Made by a program: the position numbers and the translations under genes
The notes under the pieces: model-generated
Database searches by the model: none
Told to the model about the DNA's origin: nothing
Seen by the model: only the letters and a program-made list of their open reading frames with translations
NCBI GenBank assembly: GCA_028703495.1
Contig: JAQVMT010000001.1
Coordinates: forward strand, 215,117 to 279,116
DNA length: 64,000 nucleotides
From: Clostridia bacterium
GTDB lineage: Bacteria; Bacillota; Clostridia; Christensenellales; CAG-314
Direction of reading: 5' to 3'
Part shown: in pieces, positions 9,785 through 19,600 of the stretch
Numbering within the stretch: position 1 is the stretch's first letter
Layout of the letters: the number at the start of each line of letters is the position of its first letter

Positions 9785-10321
9785 ATGAAAAAGAGTAATA
9801 ACGACCCAATTCAGAATAAGCTGTTGATGCTTTTCATTTTCGACAAAATGGAAATGCCGATGTCGGAGGATACTCTTACCAATTTTTGCACTTGCGATGA
9901 TGCCTTGATTCCCTATATGGACTGCAAGTGGTCGTTTGGGGACTTGCTAAAGACGGGCTATTTGTGTGAATACAAGTACTCTTGCAAGGATTTACCGCTT
10001 TACATAATATCCGAGGAGGGCAGAATTTGCTTAGCGCATTTCTTTGCCCGTATCCCTATAAGCCAAAGGGAGTTGGTGTCGGCGATCGTCAAACGTGACA
10101 GAATGACGTTTAAAAGGCAACAGGAGTATTTCTCAAATTACAGCAAAAACTCCGACGGCACATATAAGGTTTCACTTAAGATAAACGAGCCGGAAAAGCC
10201 CGTTATCGAAATCAGTATGAACGTGCCTTCGAAGGAGATTGCAAAATCGATGTATGACAGTTGGGAAGAACGCGCACCCAAGGTGTTTTCTTCGATATAC
10301 GATATTTTGGTGGACGGTTAG
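9785..10321 (+). CDS. DUF4364 family protein
   Basis: 178 residues from the chosen ATG. It matches my memory of DUF4364, a Firmicutes family with a winged-helix-like N-terminus: IQNKLLMLFIFDKMEMPMSE, a DLLKTGYL turn and the LYIISEEGRICLAHFFARIP segment. The function of the family is not established; a DNA-binding role is inference. The RBS is weak. An in-frame TTG/GTG start upstream (from 9725) is possible, but the ATG after the promoter at 9673-9700 fits the domain boundary best. Confidence 0.75.
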   Translation: MKKSNNDPIQNKLLMLFIFDKMEMPMSEDTLTNFCTCDDALIPYMDCKWSFGDLLKTGYLCEYKYSCKDLPLYIISEEGRICLAHFFARIPISQRELVSAIVKRDRMTFKRQQEYFSNYSKNSDGTYKVSLKINEPEKPVIEISMNVPSKEIAKSMYDSWEERAPKVFSSIYDILVDG

Positions 10322-10704
10322 TGTCAAACGGCGCAATCCGTCTTTTATTTAATGTGACAATTCGCGCTTCTTCGGTCAACTTATACAAAGAGCGCACCAA
10401 TAAAAATTATTGCATCTGCCGTCGGGCTTTTCCTTTTGCAAAACGCAAAGGGATATAGGTTTGCATGAGGTATGATTTTAACAATAAGGCGAAGGCTTTT
10501 ATTGTCTTGAAACAGTTAGAACGTTTGCTTTGCGGCATTTACCTTTAACAAAATGCGAAATGGATTTAGCTAATCCTGTACGAGGTTATCTTTTGAATGA
10601 TGCTAAAGGGATATTTTACTGTACGAGGTTTGCTTTGCGACATTTTATGCTGATACAATCACGCGTTTATAAGCGATAAATAATTATTTTTTCGGAGGAA
10701 GATT
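10322..10704. other. Intergenic, imperfect repeats, no gene seen
   Basis: AT-rich spacer. Degenerate repeated phrases occur: GCAAAGGGATAT near 10445 and CTAAAGGGATAT near 10603, and TGTACGAGGTT near 10578 and 10620. A weak -10-like TACAAT near 10653 could serve the next gene. Nothing else is supported. Confidence 0.4.
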
Positions 10705-11007
10705 ATGGAATACGTAGAAATTATCAAAAACTTTTTGGATTCGGAGCAAAGATTGAAGGATTATCCTGCCAAGAGGAAGATGCAGGTTGCATGCTTGTTT
10801 TATTTGGCGACCAAGTTCGAACCCGACAGGAAATACAAAGAAATCGAAATCAATATGATATTGAAAAAGTGGAACACCTTCGGCGACCACGCGACCTTGC
10901 GCCGAGATATGATCGATGCCAAGATAATGCAAAGAACGGACGACTGTCGCGAGTATTGGTTGGCAAATCCTCAACCGACGCCCGCCGATTTGGGCTTTGA
11001 GTTTTGA
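10705..11007 (+). CDS. DUF2087 domain protein
   Basis: Small 100-residue protein fitting the DUF2087 pattern: a KRKMQVACLFYLATKFEPDRKYKE helix pair, EIEINMIL, then DHATLRRDMIDAKIMQRTDDCREYWL. DUF2087 is a winged-helix-like domain often found alone or fused to ArsR-type regulators; its function is unknown. GGAGGA precedes the ATG by 6 nt. It stands alone with long spacers on both sides. Confidence 0.8.
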   Translation: MEYVEIIKNFLDSEQRLKDYPAKRKMQVACLFYLATKFEPDRKYKEIEINMILKKWNTFGDHATLRRDMIDAKIMQRTDDCREYWLANPQPTPADLGFEF

Positions 11008-11341
11008 TGCACCGATTGTCGGCGCGCCCCTATTCGATTGTGCAAGTAATTTGCCATAGCTTTGTTTGAGCCGCATACCCGTGCTTATAAGATAGTATTT
11101 GGGTAGAGAATACTAATCATTTAACCGTCTACCGAATTAGATTGTGCGTGCTAGTTATCTGCACAAGCTTTGCTTGAGTTGTAAACCTTGGCTTGTAATA
11201 TCGAATTCGCATATTCAAATACGTATTTACAGAAAACGTTAATAATAATTTAAAAGGACTGTTGCATTCACGGCAACAGTCCTTTTTCGCATTAGGGCAA
11301 CGCGCTAAAAGCAACGTTACCCAATCACATCGGGAATAAGC
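11008..11341. other. Convergent intergenic region
   Basis: Lies between the DUF2087 gene and the end of the giant protease gene. Apart from the terminator at 11252-11287 no gene or motif is seen. Confidence 0.5.
11252..11287. terminator. Bidirectional rho-independent terminator
   Basis: AAAAGGACTGTTGC (11252-11265) pairs with GCAACAGTCCTTTT (11273-11286), a 14-bp perfect stem with T runs on both strands. It serves the minus-strand giant protease gene and probably the plus-strand gene as well. Confidence 0.9.
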
Positions 11342-14300
11342 CTATCCGACGATTGTCGGAACTTGTTTATCCTCGGGTAAAACCGCGAATTGATCGGCTG
11401 TATTATCTACGTCGTTTGCTTGGGGGTTTACGACTTCGCCGTCCTCGTTGACCTCGCAACGAACGGTAAAGAAGCTACTCCAAATCATGTTGTAGTAATG
11501 TGCGCCAAGGTAGGGGTGATAGATCGTCAATTCTCTTGTCATATCTTCCATATAGCAATCGAAGTTTGCGTAGTAGTAAGAGTAATCCTTGTTGTATTGA
11601 CATTCCAACGTAGGAGCCTCAAACGACGTAAATACATAGGTCGAAAGAGCGGGAGTATTGAAGAATGCCTTATCGCCTATTGTTTTGAGGTTGGAAGGCA
11701 AAGTGACTTTTTCCAAATATACGTTATTTCTGAATGCGTTAGCCGCAATCTTTAAGACACTTTCGGGTACAACAAACTCAACATCGGTCTTTTCGCGTGA
11801 GTAGAATAGGAGAACCGACATATCGGAGTTGTATAAAACGCCGTCAACATACTTAAAGTAAACGTTTTTGGAGGAAACGTTAATGCTTTCGATGGCTTCG
11901 CAACCATAGAACACGTTAGAGAATCCGAAGTCACCTGTTTTCTTTGAAATGGTAATGTTTTTGATGGCGGAATTTGCGAACGCTTTAGAGCCAATGTACT
12001 TGATACTGTTAGTCAATACCAGGTTTTCAATTGCTGTTCTCATAAAGGCTTGATCCATGATTTCGGTAACACCGCCGAAGTCTACGCTCTTAAGGTTTAT
12101 TGCGCCTGTGAAAGCGTTAACGGATAAGGTATTAAGGCTATTTGAAAGCACAACGCCCTGTAGCAGCTCTTTGGAGGAAAGGTATCCGGTTGTGTTGTAC
12201 AAGATTGCGCCGTTTCCGTAAGTAACAAGAGCCGTAAGGAGTTTATTAGAGCAAGAGAAAGCATAGTCGTCCATTTCGATAACACTATCGGGCATAATGT
12301 AAATGCCGTCGAAGTCCCATCCGTCGGGCTGTCTGTAAACTCTTGTCATCTCTGCGTTATAAAGTACGTTGTATTCGTCGTTAACGAGATATTCGTTAGC
12401 CTCGCCTGCCGTAAACATAGAAAGCTTCGGGCAGTTATTAAACGCACCGCTTCCGATATATTCAACGTTTCCGTTAAAGGTAACCGAAGCAAGGTTGGGG
12501 TTGGTTTGGAAGGCTTTTCCGTCGATAGCTCCGATATTGCCGTTGAAGGTTACGGTTTCCAAGCATTCGGAAGCTACAAACGCATAGCCATCGATCAAGT
12601 CGATATCCGCATCGATTACAAGGTTCTTGATAAGATATAGATATGCCATATCCTTACCGTCGGAGCTTCCGATAGAAGCAACATGACCGTCGAGGTAGAA
12701 TTCCTCGAGAGCAGGCAAATTCCACAGCACATTTGATATATCGAGGTTATTAGAGTGAATTGTGATCTTTTTGAGCGAGCTGCAAGCAGAAAGCGAATTT
12801 CCATAAAGCAGGGTAACCGTATCGGGAATTTCGATTTGCTCTATACCCGAGAGATTGAACACGCTGCCCCAAATTTGCTTCAAGCCATAAGGCAGCTCAA
12901 TCGATTTCAAGCTTGTACAGGACAAGAACACGCTGTTTTTAAGAATTTGCAGGTCCTTGCTCAATACAACTTCATTAAGAGCACCGCAGTTGCTGAAAGC
13001 TTTATTGCCGATTGTTGTTACGCCGTCGTTCATAATAACCTTTTGGAGCGATGTACAATCGGAGAAAGCTTCGTCCGCAACTTCCTTAACCGTGCTCGAG
13101 AATACGATCGATCGCAACGAGGTATTACCCCTGAATGCGGTGGAAATGGTGGTAACGCCTTCGGGGATAACTAAGTCGATTTCCTCGCCGTAGTATGCCA
13201 AAAGCACGCCGTCGATGATTACATAGTTGCTGACTTCCGAGATGTAAGCAGCGTAGTTAGCCCAGTTGTCGAAAGCCACATACTCATCGCCGTAGGCTTC
13301 GGGAACATAGATCTTAAAGTTTTCGGCAACGTTTGCAAATACGTTTACGCCAATTGTCGGAGGAACTTTTCCTTCGAACGTTACGGATTCGAGAGCAGTG
13401 CAGTTTGCAAACGCACCATCGTCCAGCGAAGTCAAGTCGCTGTTGAACGTGATTGCTCTAAGAGCGGTGCAGCCTGCAAAAGCCGATGCGCTGATGTTTT
13501 GAACATCGCGGAGGTAAACCTGGAACAAAGCGGTACAGCCTTCGAATGAGGACGCTCCGATAGAGGTAAGGAAAGAATAGGTATTGATTTCCTGGATTGT
13601 CGTGTTGTCCTTAAAGGCATTATCTCCGATCGCCGTGATTCCCGCGGGGACCAGAACCCTTGTAGCTTCTCCCGTATATTCCGTCAAGACTCCTTCGTTT
13701 ACGGTGAAGTCCTTCATGGAGTATACAAGTTGCGAGTAGTCGGGCATAAAGTTGTCACCGAATCCCGCCCAAGCTGCTACGTAAGCATCGTATGCTTCTT
13801 CCTTAACGTAGACGACAAGGTTATTTCTGATATAGCAGAAGAAAGCGAATTGGGTTAACGTGGGAGGATTTGTTCCGCCCATAGTGATTTGTTCAAGGTC
13901 GTTGTAGGTAAACGCCTGTCCGCCGATAGTGGTAATGCTTGCAGGCAGATAGATGGATTCCAAACTCGTGAACATAAAACAGCTGAAGCCCAATGTGGTC
14001 ATCGTTTCCGAAAGTCTTACGTTTTCGATTGACGTACAGTTGTAGAAAGTATAGTCGGGAACGGATTTAAGCAAACCATCGACGAAAGTTACGTTTCTAA
14101 GCGATACACAATCGTAGAAGACATAAGTTCCCATAGAGGATACGCCCGAAGGTATGATAACCTCTGTTATCTTTGCACAATTACGGAAGGCTCCCGTACC
14201 TATTGTGGTTACGGATGCGGGGATAACGAAGTTGTTCAATTGCGAGCAGTTCATAAAGGCTTGCGCTCCGATAGTCACAAGTGACTCGGGGAATACTATT

Positions 14301-17300
14301 TTTTCTATATTGACGCAGCCTGCGAATGACGATTTGCCGATGGAAACAAGCTTGTCGTGGAATACGACACCCGTAACCGTCAGATTGTTTTCAAACACGT
14401 TATCGCCGATAGAAGTAACCTTGTCGGGGATTACGATTACGCCGCCTTCGCCTGCGTAAGCAATCAATTTACCGCCAACGATCTCGAATTCGGATTCTTT
14501 AAGTAAATTTTTGTATTCGTTCCAATTGGAATAAGCGACGTAAGTATCGATTGATCCGATAGGAACGTAAATTACAAGATTTTCCTTGCAAGTATCGAAT
14601 ACGCCCGTGCCGATTGCACAAGGATCGGAAGTATTAAACGATACATCGTAAAGATTTGCACAGCCCTTGAATGCACCGTCTTTGATTTCCTTTACACATT
14701 CGGGAATACTCAAAACCGTCAGCCCTTCGCAGCCCTCGAATGCGTTAAGTCCGATTGACTCGATACGTGTAAAATCGATATCGGTTACCGCGGTATTTGA
14801 AAATGCTCCTTCGCCTATAATTTCTACAGATGCAGGGAAGGTTATCAAAGTACTCGTGCCGGCATACCTTGTAAGCACGTTTCCTTCAATGGTGTATCCC
14901 TCCATAGTTTTTACAATAGATGCGTAGGACGAGAATACGGATTGAGCTAAGTAGAAAGTCTTGGCTTCCTCGTTAACAACCCAAATCGTCAAATTATTTA
15001 CCGATGCGAACAAGCCGCCTCCGATAATTGTCATATTCGAACTCATAAAGTCTATTGCCTTAAGGTTACTGCAAAGGTAGAATACCATCTGTCCCATTGA
15101 TTCGACCGACGCGGGAATAATGATTCTATCCAAAGATGAGCATACGCCGAAAGCCTGTCTGTCGATTGAAATCAAGGTATCGGGTAAAATGACTCTCGTA
15201 AGGTTAGTGCAGTTATGGAAGGCTTGAACACCGATTGAAGTAATTTTTGTGTTACTCATATCGATTGAAGTAAGAGCTGTATTATTGGCAAATACCAATT
15301 CTGCGATCGAAGTGATTGAATCGGGCAGAACAACGTCGCCGCCCAAACCTCTGTATTCCACCAATACGCCGTTTTTGACGACATACTCCAATTCAAACAA
15401 CAAGCTCTCATATGCTTTCCAGCTGTCGTTTGCTAAATATCTGTCTTTGGTATCAACGGGAATATTGACCACAAAGCCTTCGGCGGTGCCATCGAACACG
15501 TCAGCTCCGATTACAGGTGCTTCCTTTGTGACCAAGGTAATTTCGCCTAAAGCCGAGCAATTTTTGAAGGCATTGTCGCCTATCGATTGAAGGGTATCGG
15601 CAACGAATTTGACTTCCGACAGAGCGGTGCAGCCCTCGAAGGCCGATGCGCCGATGTTTACGGTGTCATACATAGTGACGGATGTTATGGCGGTATTGTC
15701 CTTGAAGGCGTTTTCGCCAATAGTCTTTATACCGGCGGGAATCTTCACCTTTGTATCGGTTCCCAGATATCCCGTAAGTGCGCCGTTTTCGATAGTGAAT
15801 ACATCCTCGAGCTTCGTTATTCTCGATTTATACGGCGTCAGCATACCATAGTTATAGAATGTGTCATAACCGGCGGCGGGAACATAAATAGGAACGGTCG
15901 TTGCAACGCCCGTGAACATACCTCCACCCAAAGTAGTGAAGTTTACATTCCAAAACACGATCATTTCAAGTGCCTTGCAATTATTCCAAGTTACGTGGCT
16001 GATGTTTTCCACACCGGCGGGGATTGAAGCATACTTTAGAGCACTACAGCCCGCCCAAACCTGCGTTCCGATAGTTTTAAGAGATTCGGGAAGTACGCAG
16101 TATTCCAATACGGTACAATTTCTAAACGCCGTATCGCCGATAGCCGTACAGCCTTCATTGATAACGACGGTCTTTAGAAAGGAACCTGCCGATGTAAAGG
16201 CGTTTTTGCCTATGGAAGTTACGCTCGAAGGAACGATAACGTCGGCAGCTTTTCCGGTATAAGTAACCAATACTCCGTCAACGATAGTAAAACCTTCGGT
16301 ATTTTCGGGATCCTCGGGATCCTCGGGCTCCTCGGCGGGGGCGCCAAAGTTAATGGAATAGAGGCTTGCGTTATAGGCGTAGTCCTGCAAATACAGCACA
16401 AGAACGTCGTCGATAAGCAAGGGCTTCAACTCGGTGAAATCTATGGAAATATTCCAGGATTCACCGGAACCTTCGGTAACGATAGGCAGAGGATAATCGT
16501 AAATAGAAGTGATTGTTCCGTCCTCTTTCATCGTATAAAGCTGCATATCCATTAAGTAGAAGTTGTCGTATGCCTGCACAATCAAGGAGGACTGATCGTC
16601 CAATTCAATAATTGTTGCTCCGTTGAGTGTGGGAGCTTCCATATCGATGTAGATCGGGAAGGAATAGCTTTGGGCACACTGTTCGCCGTTTAAGTAAGCG
16701 GTAAGAGTGACAGTAATTTCTTGGTTGTTAGCTAGTCCGAGAGTATATGGCATAATCTCGAGCAAGTCGTATGATGCAATAATTTCACCTGACGTAGTAT
16801 TGTAATAGGTTTTGGTTTTATTGCTCACGGTGGTAGTCCATATTTCGTCACCGCTCCAGGTATCGGTAATTGTGTAAGTCATGTAATCCACATTTCTGAG
16901 CAAGCCGAACTGAACGCAGTAGAGTTGTGTCATAGCTCCGCTAAGCTCGGACAGAGCGGATTTTTCCAAGCTTGCTTCAACCTTACTGAAGCCTTCGGGG
17001 AGAGTGTATGGGTATGCTCCCAAAGGAAGCAGGTATTGGGATTGATAAAGTCCCAAAGGAGTCAAGGGATACAGCTGGGCGGTTTGCTCGGAGTAATAAT
17101 CCTCGTCGAACACGGGAACATCTTCCCAATCGCCGTAAAACGCCAACCAAGGAATGGACAGGTCCACGCCTTCGACAGCCGTTAGCTTTACAAAACCTTC
17201 TACATACATTCCGTTTTCAAAGGTTGCATCGATGTATTTCTTTTCGGAATCGGCAAGAGTAACCACGATTTTAAGCGCGGCTGTTTGTCCCGCGGCAACC

Positions 17301-19585
17301 GTAACATAACCGTTTTCCAAAGCTCCGTTTACAACGGATACTGCGGTCGTTCCTTCTGTCAGCATATAAGCCAAGCCGTCAACCGTAACCCCATCGGTCG
17401 ATGAGTCGGTCATAACAACGGTGTTTATATAATACGTCAAGTCGATATCGCCGAAGTTGACGATATTGAAATTCAAGGTATAAACGCCGGATTTGGATTC
17501 GTCATCGCCCAATTCCATTTTCGGCCTTGCTTTATCCGTAACGGACAAGACTGCGGTGGTATTCAAGGCATCTTCCAAGCAGGCGACACCTGCGCCCTGT
17601 TTGCGAATAAGTGCGGGATTGCCGTTAACGTCGTACGCGCTCGATGCCGTGGACATCAAGAGAGCGTAAACCATATTCTGTATTTCCTTGTCGGACAGTC
17701 CCGACGTCTTTTCGCTTAAATACTGTCTTAAAGCCGTAGTAACGCCCGTAATATTGGGAGCTGCCATACTCGTACCGCTCATCGATGCGTATCCGCCGAT
17801 TACTGACGAATAGATAGATTCACCGAAGCTTACGATTTCGGGCTTTATGGACAAGTCGTTGATGGGTCCCCAAGAGGAGAAGTCGGACATTTCGTATACG
17901 CCGTTGTCCTTATCGATAACAATGGATCCATTGGAGTTTTCTGCCAAAACCGAGCCTTTATTCAAAGTGATTGAAGCCGAGGGTATAACCAGGTTTGCAA
18001 TCTGCATGGTTATTTTGCCCGAAGTATTATTGAATACGATACATCCGATCGCGCCGTGATCTGCGGCGTATTGCTGTTTCAATTCAAAGCTTATGCTACC
18101 GCGCTTTACGAGTACGATTTTGCCCGATACGTCCAGTCCCTCATAATCGGCTTCCTCGCCACCGTTGGGAACAAAGACATATTCCAATTCCACTTTAGAA
18201 TTGTTGCCGAGCAAGCTTCCGAAGAAGTTATAGTATTCGGAGTCGGCGTTAACCGCGTTATTGAAGAAGATTCTGTCGGATACTTCCACGTTTCCGTCGG
18301 CAGTTAGGTAATAGGTTGCGGTTGTATTTATGGATGCGACCGAAAAGGCTTGAGAATAGGAGGAGCTTGACGAAATAACTCCGTTGTCGGGGTTGGATGT
18401 CAGATTTCCGCCGTAGTTGCTTTGCAAGCCGCTGTTATAGGAATTGCCCGCAGATACACAGAGCGTGATTCCCACGCTGTCGACCAACTCGTATATTTCG
18501 TTGATGAAAAGATAGTCCTCGCCTCTTTCGTAGGAGAATCCGCACGGAGAGCCCAAGCTCATATTAATGGAATCGACACCCAACATAATCGCGTCGCCCA
18601 ATGCTTGAATCACTCTTGAGGTATAGCCTGTACCGGAGTTTGTGAATACCTTCATAATGGCAAGCTGCGCGTTGGGAACGACTCCCGTAACCTCATCGTC
18701 ATCGCCCGCAAGTATTCCTGCGACGTGTGTTCCGTGAGGATTAGCCGCGTAAACGTCTGCATCGTTGTCACCATAGTCGTACGAGAAAGGAATTTTGGAG
18801 CTTATGTAACGTCCATTGATGCCCAACTGCGCCATAGCGGCAGTTATTTGCTCGTAGGTGTAAGCAACTTCGGTAAGCTCTCCCGCAAACGCGGAATGAG
18901 TGTAATCGATACCTGTATCGAGAATGGCTACGATTTTGCCTTCACCTTGGTATTCGGTAAGGTTTTCAAAGATTCCCGATCCGTTGTCGATGGTTGTAAA
19001 GTCGTAGACTGTGTCAGGAGCGGCGTATTCTTCGGATATAACCACTCTTTCCACGCCGTTAATGTTTTCCAAAGCCTCGATGTCGCCGTAGTTGACCACA
19101 GCGGAGAAGCCGTTAAGCAGATCCGTATATTCGAAGCCGTATTCAATGTTGATTTTTGCAGAGGATATACGTGCCTTTACGCGTGCCTGCTCGATTAAAA
19201 AAGCATTTTCCAAAGCAACGGCTTCGTCACTTACTTTGTATTCGGTAATATCGGTATAAACCGATTGACTCTGATAATGAGAAAGCAGAGATTGACCGTT
19301 GATAACGACGATAACCTCTACCGAATCGGTCTCGGCAAGCGATCCGGATTCGATAAGCAAGTCGGAGTTTAAATAGCTTGTCAGTATTTTCTCCATATCG
19401 CTACTGTCATATTCTTTCGTAATATCATTCAACGTCAGTTGAGTTATCTTACTGTCGGTAGATATTTGCGTTTCCGATTTGTTCACGATTGTGTTGTCGG
19501 GAGTTTGTCTGACCGAACAACCGCAAATAACCAACACGGCACTGAGCATCAGTATCAATAGCAGCATTAGATTTTTGTTTTTCAT
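11342..19585 (-). CDS. Giant S8 subtilisin-like surface lipoprotein with LRR_5 (BspA-like) repeats
   Basis: 2747 residues. Lipoprotein signal peptide with lipobox ICGC (lipid Cys23). Then a propeptide-like stretch and a subtilisin domain with the full triad: Asp223 (ILDTGIDYTH), His284 (HGTHVAGI), Ser606 (SGTSMAAPN). A protease-associated (PA) insert lies at about 420-545 (YEGLDVSGKIVLVKRG). Fn3-like beta domains follow to about 1080, then a Glu/Pro/Asp linker, then about 1600 residues of LRR_5 repeats in seven larger blocks. Each block starts with an NGVLxxYxG hinge and most end with a YVPxxxxDxYxxxxxWxxY segment. There is no LPXTG or C-terminal membrane segment; the lipid should anchor it. 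AAAGGAG sits upstream of the ATG, and it lies 15 bp after the lipoprotein gene at 19601-21349, so they are co-transcribed. The function is likely adhesion plus extracellular proteolysis (inference). Confidence 0.92.
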   Translation of the reverse strand: MKNKNLMLLLILMLSAVLVICGCSVRQTPDNTIVNKSETQISTDSKITQLTLNDITKEYDSSDMEKILTSYLNSDLLIESGSLAETDSVEVIVVINGQSLLSHYQSQSVYTDITEYKVSDEAVALENAFLIEQARVKARISSAKINIEYGFEYTDLLNGFSAVVNYGDIEALENINGVERVVISEEYAAPDTVYDFTTIDNGSGIFENLTEYQGEGKIVAILDTGIDYTHSAFAGELTEVAYTYEQITAAMAQLGINGRYISSKIPFSYDYGDNDADVYAANPHGTHVAGILAGDDDEVTGVVPNAQLAIMKVFTNSGTGYTSRVIQALGDAIMLGVDSINMSLGSPCGFSYERGEDYLFINEIYELVDSVGITLCVSAGNSYNSGLQSNYGGNLTSNPDNGVISSSSSYSQAFSVASINTTATYYLTADGNVEVSDRIFFNNAVNADSEYYNFFGSLLGNNSKVELEYVFVPNGGEEADYEGLDVSGKIVLVKRGSISFELKQQYAADHGAIGCIVFNNTSGKITMQIANLVIPSASITLNKGSVLAENSNGSIVIDKDNGVYEMSDFSSWGPINDLSIKPEIVSFGESIYSSVIGGYASMSGTSMAAPNITGVTTALRQYLSEKTSGLSDKEIQNMVYALLMSTASSAYDVNGNPALIRKQGAGVACLEDALNTTAVLSVTDKARPKMELGDDESKSGVYTLNFNIVNFGDIDLTYYINTVVMTDSSTDGVTVDGLAYMLTEGTTAVSVVNGALENGYVTVAAGQTAALKIVVTLADSEKKYIDATFENGMYVEGFVKLTAVEGVDLSIPWLAFYGDWEDVPVFDEDYYSEQTAQLYPLTPLGLYQSQYLLPLGAYPYTLPEGFSKVEASLEKSALSELSGAMTQLYCVQFGLLRNVDYMTYTITDTWSGDEIWTTTVSNKTKTYYNTTSGEIIASYDLLEIMPYTLGLANNQEITVTLTAYLNGEQCAQSYSFPIYIDMEAPTLNGATIIELDDQSSLIVQAYDNFYLMDMQLYTMKEDGTITSIYDYPLPIVTEGSGESWNISIDFTELKPLLIDDVLVLYLQDYAYNASLYSINFGAPAEEPEDPEDPENTEGFTIVDGVLVTYTGKAADVIVPSSVTSIGKNAFTSAGSFLKTVVINEGCTAIGDTAFRNCTVLEYCVLPESLKTIGTQVWAGCSALKYASIPAGVENISHVTWNNCKALEMIVFWNVNFTTLGGGMFTGVATTVPIYVPAAGYDTFYNYGMLTPYKSRITKLEDVFTIENGALTGYLGTDTKVKIPAGIKTIGENAFKDNTAITSVTMYDTVNIGASAFEGCTALSEVKFVADTLQSIGDNAFKNCSALGEITLVTKEAPVIGADVFDGTAEGFVVNIPVDTKDRYLANDSWKAYESLLFELEYVVKNGVLVEYRGLGGDVVLPDSITSIAELVFANNTALTSIDMSNTKITSIGVQAFHNCTNLTRVILPDTLISIDRQAFGVCSSLDRIIIPASVESMGQMVFYLCSNLKAIDFMSSNMTIIGGGLFASVNNLTIWVVNEEAKTFYLAQSVFSSYASIVKTMEGYTIEGNVLTRYAGTSTLITFPASVEIIGEGAFSNTAVTDIDFTRIESIGLNAFEGCEGLTVLSIPECVKEIKDGAFKGCANLYDVSFNTSDPCAIGTGVFDTCKENLVIYVPIGSIDTYVAYSNWNEYKNLLKESEFEIVGGKLIAYAGEGGVIVIPDKVTSIGDNVFENNLTVTGVVFHDKLVSIGKSSFAGCVNIEKIVFPESLVTIGAQAFMNCSQLNNFVIPASVTTIGTGAFRNCAKITEVIIPSGVSSMGTYVFYDCVSLRNVTFVDGLLKSVPDYTFYNCTSIENVRLSETMTTLGFSCFMFTSLESIYLPASITTIGGQAFTYNDLEQITMGGTNPPTLTQFAFFCYIRNNLVVYVKEEAYDAYVAAWAGFGDNFMPDYSQLVYSMKDFTVNEGVLTEYTGEATRVLVPAGITAIGDNAFKDNTTIQEINTYSFLTSIGASSFEGCTALFQVYLRDVQNISASAFAGCTALRAITFNSDLTSLDDGAFANCTALESVTFEGKVPPTIGVNVFANVAENFKIYVPEAYGDEYVAFDNWANYAAYISEVSNYVIIDGVLLAYYGEEIDLVIPEGVTTISTAFRGNTSLRSIVFSSTVKEVADEAFSDCTSLQKVIMNDGVTTIGNKAFSNCGALNEVVLSKDLQILKNSVFLSCTSLKSIELPYGLKQIWGSVFNLSGIEQIEIPDTVTLLYGNSLSACSSLKKITIHSNNLDISNVLWNLPALEEFYLDGHVASIGSSDGKDMAYLYLIKNLVIDADIDLIDGYAFVASECLETVTFNGNIGAIDGKAFQTNPNLASVTFNGNVEYIGSGAFNNCPKLSMFTAGEANEYLVNDEYNVLYNAEMTRVYRQPDGWDFDGIYIMPDSVIEMDDYAFSCSNKLLTALVTYGNGAILYNTTGYLSSKELLQGVVLSNSLNTLSVNAFTGAINLKSVDFGGVTEIMDQAFMRTAIENLVLTNSIKYIGSKAFANSAIKNITISKKTGDFGFSNVFYGCEAIESINVSSKNVYFKYVDGVLYNSDMSVLLFYSREKTDVEFVVPESVLKIAANAFRNNVYLEKVTLPSNLKTIGDKAFFNTPALSTYVFTSFEAPTLECQYNKDYSYYYANFDCYMEDMTRELTIYHPYLGAHYYNMIWSSFFTVRCEVNEDGEVVNPQANDVDNTADQFAVLPEDKQVPTIVG

Positions 19586-19600
19586 TTCCTGTAACTCCTT

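Noticed and set aside
16306-16335. Separate gene at the EEPEDPEDPEN linker
   Set aside because: The frame is continuous with the protease; this is a repetitive acidic linker (TCCTCGGGA on the plus strand).
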